From JBOFIQ01 sp051654905 (GTDB taxonomy: Bacteria; Actinomycetota; Actinomycetes; Propionibacteriales; Propionibacteriaceae), in NCBI GenBank assembly GCA_051654905.1, contig JBOFYY010000159.1:197230-261229 (forward strand): a stretch of 64,000 bases of DNA, written 5' to 3'. Under the pieces are notes generated by a model that was given only the letters and a program-made list of their open reading frames with translations, was not told where the DNA came from and did not search any database. Positions 1-8,024 of the stretch are shown in pieces; within the stretch, counting starts at the first letter, position 1; the number at the start of each line of letters is the position of its first letter. Position numbers and translations under genes: made by a program.

Positions 1-147
1 TACCGCGATATCAAGGTGGAGCCTACGGCAGAAGCACGTGCAGCTGCTTACACCGTGAGCTACGACCCGTATGATTACGACTTCGGCATGGGATCAGGAG
101 CAGCCATTCCGCTGGACGATATTGATTACGGAAACTTTGGTCTCTGA
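1..147 (+). CDS. rpoC: RNA polymerase beta' subunit, C-terminal end (partial)
   Basis: Only the last 48 codons are present, ending in TGA at 145-147. The translation ends in an acidic, Gly/Tyr-rich tail (YDPYDYDFGMGSG, then AIPLDDIDYGNFGL), which matches the usual C-terminus of actinobacterial RpoC. Its position just ahead of rpsL-rpsG-fusA-tuf supports this, because rpoBC precedes the str operon in actinobacteria. The catalytic core lies outside the window. A strong terminator follows 20 bases after the stop, so the rpoBC transcript probably ends here and rpiB is transcribed separately. Confidence 0.85.
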   Translation, partial: YRDIKVEPTAEARAAAYTVSYDPYDYDFGMGSGAAIPLDDIDYGNFGL

Positions 148-167
148 CCTTTAGTAATTTCATAAAG

Positions 168-208
168 CGGTGGGACAGTTGCTTCGGCACTGTCCCACCG
201 TTCTTTTT
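168..208 (+). terminator. Intrinsic terminator after rpoC
   Basis: A perfect 12-bp stem (168-179 with 189-200) is capped by a GC-closed TTCG tetraloop with one bulged T, then followed by a T-rich run at 201-208. This is a textbook rho-independent terminator in the + direction. It separates the rpoBC transcript from rpiB. Confidence 0.9.
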
Positions 209-269
209 ATGGGATATGGGTTCGCGGCAGTATTTCTCTAGGGTTAAGAAAGACCGCTAAGCTTCTATT

Positions 270-728
270 ATGCGTATTGCTGTTGGATCAGATCATGCCG
301 GTTTCGCGATGAAAGAAATTATTCGTGAGTATGTTGTTTCGTTGGGACATGAGGTGCTTCATCTGGGGCCAGAAACTGCTGAGCGTACTGACTACCCACT
401 CTGGGGTGCTGCTGTTGGGCGTTCGGTAGTTAACGGGGAAGCTGATTTAGGTATTGCGATATGCGGTTCTGGAGTAGGTATCTCCATTGCGGCCAACAAA
501 GTTCCAGGCGTGCGTGCAGCTTGTGTTTCTGAGCCGTATTCGGCTCGTTACTGCCGTTTACACAATAATGCCAATGTGTTGTGTTTTGGAGGGAGAGTAG
601 TGGGGGAGGATGTGGCTCGACTTCTCGTAGATGAGTTCTTGGGGGCTTCTTTTGAAGGCGGACGGCATGCTGAGCGAGTAGCGCTAATCGGTCAGCTAGA
701 CAAGGAGCATACTGCTGCGGCATCGTAA
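270..728 (+). CDS. rpiB: Ribose-5-phosphate isomerase B
   Basis: Interconverts ribose 5-phosphate and ribulose 5-phosphate in the cytoplasmic pentose phosphate pathway. The 152-residue length fits the LacAB/RpiB family. Visible family motifs are SDHAG at 7-11, the catalytic cysteine in ICGSGVG (Cys65) and RLHNNAN around His98. The start has no Shine-Dalgarno sequence. A TAAGCT box at 258-263 would place transcription initiation at the ATG itself, so leaderless expression is plausible (inference). The sequence TAGGGTTAAGAAA at 239-251 recurs just before the prolyl oligopeptidase start at 43875. It stands alone between the rpoC terminator and the rpsL promoter. Confidence 0.93.
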   Translation: MRIAVGSDHAGFAMKEIIREYVVSLGHEVLHLGPETAERTDYPLWGAAVGRSVVNGEADLGIAICGSGVGISIAANKVPGVRAACVSEPYSARYCRLHNNANVLCFGGRVVGEDVARLLVDEFLGASFEGGRHAERVALIGQLDKEHTAAAS

Positions 729-787
729 ACTGGTATTTGTCGACAGCATCTAAAAAGTTTTTCGGTGTGTCGCCTTGACCAGCGATT

Positions 788-816
788 TTGACCCAAAGCC
801 TTAGGCGAGATAGCCT
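788..816 (+). promoter_or_regulatory. Probable str operon (rpsL) promoter and long leader
   Basis: TTGACC (788-793), a 17-base spacer and TAGCCT (811-816) match the actinobacterial -35 and TANNNT -10 pattern. A second TTGACC lies at 775-780. The 313-base gene-free stretch 729-1041 holds this promoter and about 220 bases of untranslated leader before rpsL. I see no intrinsic terminator or coding frame in it. Leader-based control of rpsL is possible but not demonstrated by any structure I can define. Confidence 0.55.
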
Positions 817-1041
817 TATGTATTGGTTCGGCATGTCCCGAGCCACGTGCGCGTCCCTTCGCTTCCGGCACCTTCTCGTTGCGAGGTGAATCGGCTGGAG
901 TCGTGGAGCGTACGGCAGTGATGTGATTTCTTGAAAGTAGCCGCCTGTTGCTGGGTCGGGTATCGGAGGGAATGAAGGTTTCTGCGCAGTTAAGTGGAGC
1001 GAACCCGCTCACACTTCAGACAACGAAAGAGATTTAGGCCA

Positions 1042-1413
1042 GTGCCTACTATTCAGCAGCTGGTCCGCAAGGGCCGGACCGATAAGGTCAGCAAGAATAA
1101 GACCCCCGCGCTTAAGGGTTCCCCGCAGCGCCGCGGCGTGTGCACTCGTGTGTACACCACTACTCCTAAGAAGCCGAACTCGGCTCTTCGTAAAGTAGCC
1201 CGTGTGCGTTTGTCATCTGGTATTGAGGTGACTGCGTACATCCCAGGCGTCGGACATAACCTTCAGGAGCACTCAATGGTGCTCGTGCGTGGTGGTCGTG
1301 TTAAGGACCTCCCGGGTGTTCGTTACAAGATCATTCGTGGCGCTCTCGATACGCAGGGTGTTAAGAACCGCAAGCAGGCTCGTAGCCGCTACGGCGCAAA
1401 GAAGGAGAAGTAA
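1042..1413 (+). CDS. rpsL: 30S ribosomal protein S12
   Basis: Decoding-centre protein of the small subunit. An in-frame ATG exists at 994, but the conserved N-terminus PTIQQLVRKGR directly follows the GTG at 1042, which gives 123 residues, the normal family length. The motif TTPKKPNSALRK and the PGVRYKIIRG segment are intact. Lys43 and Lys88, the positions where streptomycin-resistance substitutions are known, are lysine here, so the S12 target appears unmutated. The stop overlaps the rpsG start (TAATG), indicating translational coupling. Confidence 0.96.
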   Translation: MPTIQQLVRKGRTDKVSKNKTPALKGSPQRRGVCTRVYTTTPKKPNSALRKVARVRLSSGIEVTAYIPGVGHNLQEHSMVLVRGGRVKDLPGVRYKIIRGALDTQGVKNRKQARSRYGAKKEK

Positions 1414-1883
1414 TGCCTCGCAAGGGTCCCGCTCCCAAGCGTCCCGTAATGGTGGATCCGGTTTACGGTTCCCCAGTCGTTTCTCAGCTCGTCAGCAAGA
1501 TTTTGCTTGATGGCAAGAAGACCACGGCGCAGAACATCGTTTACACCGCCCTCGAAGGCACCCGTGAGAAGACCGGCATCGATCCGGTTCAGACTCTCAA
1601 GCGCGCGCTGGACAATGTCCGCCCCGCCGTTGAGGTTCGCTCACGTCGTGTTGGCGGCGCTACCTACCAGGTTCCAGTCGAGGTAAAGCCGGCTCGCGCT
1701 AACACGCTTGCTATGCGTTGGCTCGTCGGATACTCCCGTCAGCGTCGTGAGAAGACGATGGCCGAGCGTCTCATGAATGAGATCCTAGATGCCTCCAACG
1801 GCCTAGGTGCTGCGGTCAAGAAGCGCGAAGATACGCACAAGATGGCTGAAGCCAACCGTGCCTTCGCTCACTACCGCTGGTGA
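1413..1883 (+). CDS. rpsG: 30S ribosomal protein S7
   Basis: Primary 16S rRNA-binding protein that nucleates the head of the small subunit. The 156 residues match the family length, and the N-terminus PRKGPAPKRPVMVDPVYGS is typical of actinobacterial S7. ATG at 1413 shares its A with the rpsL stop codon. In other bacteria S7 represses its own operon, but no such site was identified here. fusA follows after 41 bases. Confidence 0.97.
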   Translation: MPRKGPAPKRPVMVDPVYGSPVVSQLVSKILLDGKKTTAQNIVYTALEGTREKTGIDPVQTLKRALDNVRPAVEVRSRRVGGATYQVPVEVKPARANTLAMRWLVGYSRQRREKTMAERLMNEILDASNGLGAAVKKREDTHKMAEANRAFAHYRW

Positions 1884-1924
1884 TCAGCGCGTTCCCTAAC
1901 CACTTCAACGGATAAGGATCCCGA

Positions 1925-4036
1925 GTGTCCATCGACATCAATGTCGACCTGCACAAGGTTCGCAATATCGGCATCATGGCTCACATCGATGCTGGCAAGA
2001 CCACCACGACTGAGCGCATCCTGTTCTACACCGGTATTACCTACAAAATCGGTGAAGTTCATGACGGCGCTGCCACCATGGACTGGATGGAGCAGGAGCA
2101 GGAGCGTGGTATCACGATTACTTCTGCTGCTACCACCTGTTTCTGGGACAACCACCAGATCAACATCATCGATACCCCCGGACACGTGGACTTCACCATG
2201 GAGGTGGAGCGTTCGCTCCGCGTCCTTGACGGTGCTGTCGCCGTATTCGACGGTGTAGCTGGTGTTGAACCGCAGTCGCAGACCGTATGGCGTCAGGCCA
2301 CGAAGTACAACGTTCCGCGTATCTGCTACTTCAACAAGATGGACCGTACTGGTGCATCGTTCGACCACTGCCTAAAGACAGTTAAGGAACGCCTTATGGC
2401 GAACCCAATTGTCATTCAGCTGCCTATCGGTGCCGAGCAGGAATTCCGTGGCGTCATCGATTTAGTTCAGATGAAGGCATACATGTGGGAGCTAGACGTT
2501 AAGCCGGCTCTTGTCGACTACGAACTGGTTGAGATTCCAGCCGAGCATATGGATCGGGCTATTGAAGGCCGCGCCGAAATGCTCGAAACTCTGGCTGACA
2601 TGGATGATGAGTTCGCTGAGCTCTACCTTGATGCCGAGGATCATGACGCAATTGAAATTTCAGTCATTAAGGCTGCGATCCGTCGTTCGGTTCTCGACAA
2701 TAAGGGCAATGCCATCGTCTGTGGTACATCGTTCAAAAACAAGGGTGTCCAGCCGCTGCTTGACGCCATTGTCGATTACCTTCCATCGCCGCTCGATATC
2801 CCCGCCATTGACGGCTACAAGCCAGGCAATGAAGCAGTGGAGCTAGAGCGTCACCCAGCTAATGATGAGCCACTTTCGGCGCTAGCTTTCAAGATCGCAG
2901 CTGACCCGCATTTGGGTAAGTTGACCTTCGTTCGAGTTTACTCGGGTGTTCTTGAAGCTGGTACTCAGGTTCTTAACGGAACCAAGGGTAAGAAAGAGCG
3001 CATCGGTAAGATCTACCAGATGCATGCCAATAAGCGCGAAGAACTATCCGCTATTGGTGCGGGTATGATTTGCGCCGTCATGGGACTCAAGGACACCGGA
3101 ACCGGTGAAACCTTGTGTGATCCAGCCAACCCAATCATTTTGGAGTCCATGGAATTCCCGGCTCCAGTTATTGAGCAGGCTATCGAGCCCAAGACTAAGT
3201 CTGACCAGGAGAAGCTCGGTATGGCGATTCAGCGCCTTGCCGAAGAAGATCCAACCTTCCGCGTCCATACGGATGAGGAAACCGGACAGACCATCATCGC
3301 TGGTATGGGAGAGCTGCACCTAGAGATCTTGATTGACCGCATGAAGCGTGAATTCAAGGTTGAGGCCAATGTTGGTAAGCCACAGGTTGCTTACCGCGAA
3401 ACATTGCGTCGCAAGGCTGAGCACGTCGAATACACCCACAAGAAGCAGTCGGGTGGTTCGGGTCAGTACGGCAAGGTCGTTATCACGATTGAGCCGCAGG
3501 AGCCGGGCTTCGGCTACGAATTCGTCAATGGTGTTACCGGTGGACGTATTCCTCGCGAATACATTCCTGCCGTTGATGCTGGCATCAAGGACGCCATGCA
3601 GTTCGGTGTTCTTGCTGGCTACGCTGTTGAAGATATTAAGGTTACCCTCGAAGATGGCGCCTACCATGACGTTGACTCTTCGGAAATGGCCTTCAAGATC
3701 GCCGGTTCTATGGCCTTCAAAGAAGCTGCACGCAAAGCCGATCCGGCTCTGCTGGAGCCATTGATGGCTGTCGAAGTTACCACACCTGAGGATTACTTAG
3801 GTACAGTTATCGGTGATATCAACGCACGTCGCGGACAGATTCGTGAAATGGACGAAGTCCATGGAAACAAGGTTGTTCGTGCCGCTGTACCGCTATCGGA
3901 GATGTTCGGCTATGTCGGCGATCTTCGTTCCAAGACCTCAGGGCAGGCTTCGTACTCCATGGAGTTCGATTCCTACGCTGAGACTCCCAAGAATATCTCT
4001 GATGAGATCATTCAGAAGGCTCGTGGCGGCGAGTAA
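1925..4036 (+). CDS. fusA: Elongation factor G
   Basis: Translocation GTPase of translation; 703 residues, full family length. The start is GTG at 1925, preceded by AAGGAT. The G-domain motifs are visible: P-loop AHIDAGKTTTTER (about residues 19-31), the switch region with RGITITSAA, DTPGH (G3) and NKMD (G4). Domains II to V follow without interruption and end in QKARGGE. It lies between rpsG and tuf as in the standard str operon. A hairpin 20 bases past the stop may reduce read-through into tuf, which has its own likely promoter. Confidence 0.97.
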   Translation: MSIDINVDLHKVRNIGIMAHIDAGKTTTTERILFYTGITYKIGEVHDGAATMDWMEQEQERGITITSAATTCFWDNHQINIIDTPGHVDFTMEVERSLRVLDGAVAVFDGVAGVEPQSQTVWRQATKYNVPRICYFNKMDRTGASFDHCLKTVKERLMANPIVIQLPIGAEQEFRGVIDLVQMKAYMWELDVKPALVDYELVEIPAEHMDRAIEGRAEMLETLADMDDEFAELYLDAEDHDAIEISVIKAAIRRSVLDNKGNAIVCGTSFKNKGVQPLLDAIVDYLPSPLDIPAIDGYKPGNEAVELERHPANDEPLSALAFKIAADPHLGKLTFVRVYSGVLEAGTQVLNGTKGKKERIGKIYQMHANKREELSAIGAGMICAVMGLKDTGTGETLCDPANPIILESMEFPAPVIEQAIEPKTKSDQEKLGMAIQRLAEEDPTFRVHTDEETGQTIIAGMGELHLEILIDRMKREFKVEANVGKPQVAYRETLRRKAEHVEYTHKKQSGGSGQYGKVVITIEPQEPGFGYEFVNGVTGGRIPREYIPAVDAGIKDAMQFGVLAGYAVEDIKVTLEDGAYHDVDSSEMAFKIAGSMAFKEAARKADPALLEPLMAVEVTTPEDYLGTVIGDINARRGQIREMDEVHGNKVVRAAVPLSEMFGYVGDLRSKTSGQASYSMEFDSYAETPKNISDEIIQKARGGE

Positions 4037-4055
4037 AAACTAAATTTTGAGTATG

Positions 4056-4098
4056 AGGGGCAGGAAAAATTCCTGTTGGAGTTGACTCTCCTGCCCCT
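4056..4098 (+). terminator. Hairpin after fusA, possible weak terminator
   Basis: A 10-bp perfect stem pairs 4056-4065 (AGGGGCAGGA) with 4089-4098, across a 23-base loop. There is no T-run beyond the two Ts that close it, so termination would be of the U-poor type seen in some actinobacteria, or the hairpin may be an RNA processing or stability element between fusA and tuf. Confidence 0.4.
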
Positions 4099-4113
4099 TG
4101 TGCACAAAACTGG

Positions 4114-4143
4114 TTGAGTCCTCTATCGAGGATCAACTACTCT
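4114..4143 (+). promoter_or_regulatory. Candidate tuf promoter containing an inverted repeat
   Basis: TTGAGT (4114-4119) and TACTCT (4138-4143) are 18 bases apart and fit the TANNNT -10 rule. The whole element is overlapped by an inverted repeat, 4113-4123 with 4128-4137, that has one bulge. The repeat could be an operator or simply a hairpin in read-through RNA from fusA. This supports separate high-level transcription of tuf, but the call is by pattern only. Confidence 0.4.
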
Positions 4144-4201
4144 GTCAGTAGAAGTAAACCACGCTCCGCGACCGCGGTGCATTCAACAACAAGGAGCCCC
4201 A

Positions 4202-5395
<1,194 letters not shown>

Positions 5396-5430
5396 TCTTA
5401 ACTAACGCAGGCACTGCCTGATCGTTTTAG

Positions 5431-5464
5431 AAGATCCGCTTCCCTTAACCGGGGAGCGGATCTT
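5431..5464. terminator. Terminator between tuf and cobS
   Basis: A 14-bp stem (5431-5444 with 5451-5464, one G-T pair) has a six-base loop. It lies between the convergent tuf (+) and cob operon (-), so it may act in both directions. Neither side has a good T-run. The next 177 bases, to the cobS stop, hold no recognisable gene. Confidence 0.75.
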
Positions 5465-5641
5465 CTGCGTTATAACGATCTTCGATATTTGGGAACAGGT
5501 TCAAATAATGTAACTAGGCGACGTAAGATTTGAGAATTGCTGGAGACTTGTAGCGGGCAGGCGGGGATGAAATCCCAGCGTCCAAAAATTAGGTAACTTT
5601 GAGATCAAAGCCAACTGGTTGAAAAGCTCATAGCGTCAAAA

Positions 5642-6418
5642 TTATGAAGAAACAGCAATAACCAGAATTAGCCAAGCAGCTAACTGTCCTACTTCAACTA
5701 AAGATCCAAACATATCCCCAGTTAGACCTCCCAGCCGGAGTAGTAGATGTTTACGCCAGAGTAGATCAACTAGTAGCGAACCTACTGCCGCGGCACAGGC
5801 GTAGAGCACACCAGCCCAGCTACCAGCCCAGAACCCTACTCCAGCTAGTGTCGCAATAAGTAATGCTGTGGAGCTAACTGCTTGCCAGCCAGGAGTAACC
5901 TCAGCAAATAGCGAACCAAAACCACCTGGGCGGATACAAGGAATCCCGCGTCGAGTAGCGAGCAAAATACTGGCGCGACCGATAGCTGGCCCCAGTAAAG
6001 CCGCGACGATAAGCCACTGCCAGCTAGGCAGAGATCCTAAGAGTGCTGCCCCCAACAATAGATCAAGAACTAGGGTGGCAACTCCCATCGGTCCAATATC
6101 AGATTTTTTCATGATGGTAAGGGCAACATCGATACTTTGTCGCGACCCTAACCCGTCGGCAGTATCAGCGATACCATCAAGATGCATAGCGCCAGTAGTG
6201 GCTGAGAGCACTGTCAGGACTGTAATACCAGCTAAGAAACCCATACCAGTGCGCCACCACAAGAGGCCTCCTACGATTGCGCTGAGCGCTCCAAGGATAA
6301 GACCTAGCCATGGCATCACTACTACCGCACGACGGGCATCGTCGCGATCAACGTTGAGCAGTGGTGGAACCGGAATGATCGTGAAAAAACTAAAACTAGC
6401 CCGAAATGCCCGGATCAT
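5642..6418 (-). CDS. cobS: Cobalamin (adenosylcobinamide-GDP) synthase CobS
   Basis: Integral membrane enzyme that joins adenosylcobinamide-GDP to alpha-ribazole (or its phosphate), the nucleotide-loop step. 258 residues, with several hydrophobic helices and the family signature HLDGIADTADGLG in the N-terminal third; the aspartates are thought to bind metal. Last gene of the operon; its start overlaps the cobU stop by 4 bases. Its partners CobU and CobT lie immediately upstream, so all three nucleotide-loop enzymes are co-translated. Confidence 0.93.
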   Translation of the reverse strand: MIRAFRASFSFFTIIPVPPLLNVDRDDARRAVVVMPWLGLILGALSAIVGGLLWWRTGMGFLAGITVLTVLSATTGAMHLDGIADTADGLGSRQSIDVALTIMKKSDIGPMGVATLVLDLLLGAALLGSLPSWQWLIVAALLGPAIGRASILLATRRGIPCIRPGGFGSLFAEVTPGWQAVSSTALLIATLAGVGFWAGSWAGVLYACAAAVGSLLVDLLWRKHLLLRLGGLTGDMFGSLVEVGQLAAWLILVIAVSS

Positions 6419-6966
6419 GACTTAGCCCCGTTGCTCTTTATCGGAACACCTATCCCAGCGACGTAGAACGTAACCTCATCACAGATAGCAGCAAGATTAG
6501 CGTTGAGCCGACCCAGCTCGTCGGCGAATAGTCGTCCGGAAGCATAAGCTGGTACTACGCCCCAACCCACCTCATTAGTGACCAAAATGACATCACGATG
6601 AGTGTTTTTTACAGCAGTTACTAAGTCTTCGCAGTGCTGACGAGCGGCTTGAAGACAAGTTTGCGGTAGCGGTTCCTGCCAGCATTCAGTTTGCGTCAAG
6701 ATACGCGTTAGCCAGACACCGATACAGTCAACAAGAACTACAGCACTATCATCACGCGATAGTTCGCCGGCAATGTCTAACGTCTCTAGGACATTCCAAT
6801 GTGCAGGGCGACGACTTTCATGCAGGCGAATACGAGATTGCCATTCGGGATCGTCGTCGCGTCGCTGGGAAGTTGCTAGGTAAGTGACATTTGGGTAAGT
6901 AAGAGCGATTTGTTCGCCGTGATGAGATTTTCCTGAGCGAACGCCGCCGGTGAGAAGCATCTTCAT
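6415..6966 (-). CDS. cobU: Adenosylcobinamide kinase/guanylyltransferase
   Basis: Bifunctional enzyme that phosphorylates adenosylcobinamide and then transfers GMP to it. 183 residues. The P-loop GGVRSGKS is at residues 7-14. VLVDCIGVWLTRIL and VTNEVGWGVVP match the second conserved blocks of the CobU family. It overlaps cobT by 4 bases upstream and cobS by 4 bases downstream, so translation is coupled in the order cobT-cobU-cobS. Confidence 0.93.
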   Translation of the reverse strand: MKMLLTGGVRSGKSHHGEQIALTYPNVTYLATSQRRDDDPEWQSRIRLHESRRPAHWNVLETLDIAGELSRDDSAVVLVDCIGVWLTRILTQTECWQEPLPQTCLQAARQHCEDLVTAVKNTHRDVILVTNEVGWGVVPAYASGRLFADELGRLNANLAAICDEVTFYVAGIGVPIKSNGAKS

Positions 6967-8024
6967 AGGTCAATCCGATCTGACACTGCTGCGCTATCAA
7001 AGGTAGCCATATCGTTAAGAATACGTGCTCCACCTTGGACAAGAGGTACCGCACATAGGGCGCCAGTACCTTCCCCTAGTCGTAAACCTAATGAGACTAG
7101 GGGAGTTAACCTCAACTGAGCATGAGCTACAGCAATACCTGGTTCAGCTCCTACATGACCAGCAATCAAGTAACCAGTTATCTCAGGGCACAGTCGCTGT
7201 GTAACCAGAGCGGCGGCACAAGCAATAATCCCATCAAGCACGATAGGGATATTTTTACTTGCTGCGCCAAGATATAGCCCTACCATGGCAGCATGTTCTA
7301 AACCGCCCAGCGCAGCAAGTAATTCAATAGGGTCAGTTAACTTTTGATGGCGCAACAAACCAGCGGCGACAACCTGCTGCTTACGTAGCAGCATCTCATC
7401 ACCAGCATCAGCACCTCTACCTGTCACTAAGGCTGGATCAGAGCCAGTAAAAGCAGCAATAAGAGCTGCTGCTGGGGTGGTATTTCCGATCCCTACTTCA
7501 CCGGGGAGAATTAGGTTAGCGCCGCCTGAAATCTCCTCGTGAGCAATCGATATGCCAGTTTCGATAGCAGCACGAGCCTCAGCGATAGTTAAGGCTGGCT
7601 GCACTGTGAAATCAGCGGTACCGGCACAAATACGACGGTCCTCTACGCCGGCGCTAGCTGGAAGTGGCGTCAGCATACCTAGATCGATGACTCGCATCGT
7701 AGCCCCCATACTGCGAGCAAGTACAGATCCACCAGCGCCACCAGCAGCGAGGTTGCTGGCCATCTGCAAAGTAACTGCTTGCGGCCACGGTGAAATATGG
7801 TGCCGGTAAATACCGTGATCGCCAGCAAAAATGATTAGCGAAGGATGCGTTGGGACAGGTGGTGGGCATTGCTGGGCAATAGCACAAAGCTGGTTCCCGA
7901 CAGTTTCTAGCATTCCTAGTGAACCCGGAGGTTTGGTGAGCGTCAGCTGATGTGCTTCAGCTTGATGGAGATATTGCTCATCGATAGGGAAGATCGCCGC
8001 TAAGGTTTCATCGAGAAGACTCAC
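6963..8024 (-). CDS. cobT: Nicotinate-nucleotide-dimethylbenzimidazole phosphoribosyltransferase
   Basis: Activates the lower-ligand base (for example dimethylbenzimidazole) to alpha-ribazole phosphate using nicotinate mononucleotide. 353 residues, usual length. The conserved segments KPPGSLG, GDHGI, GEVGIGNTTPAAAL and, near the C-terminus, RLGEGTGA are all present; the glutamate in the last one is the known catalytic base. It overlaps the cbiA-cobC fusion by 4 bases and cobU by 4 bases. Confidence 0.94.
   Translation of the reverse strand: MSLLDETLAAIFPIDEQYLHQAEAHQLTLTKPPGSLGMLETVGNQLCAIAQQCPPPVPTHPSLIIFAGDHGIYRHHISPWPQAVTLQMASNLAAGGAGGSVLARSMGATMRVIDLGMLTPLPASAGVEDRRICAGTADFTVQPALTIAEARAAIETGISIAHEEISGGANLILPGEVGIGNTTPAAALIAAFTGSDPALVTGRGADAGDEMLLRKQQVVAAGLLRHQKLTDPIELLAALGGLEHAAMVGLYLGAASKNIPIVLDGIIACAAALVTQRLCPEITGYLIAGHVGAEPGIAVAHAQLRLTPLVSLGLRLGEGTGALCAVPLVQGGARILNDMATFDSAAVSDRIDL

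Noticed and set aside
1871..2368. Minus-strand 165-codon open frame in fusA
   Set aside because: Mirror of the biased codon usage of fusA; the same explanation covers the long antisense frames in tuf, rplB and rpsC.
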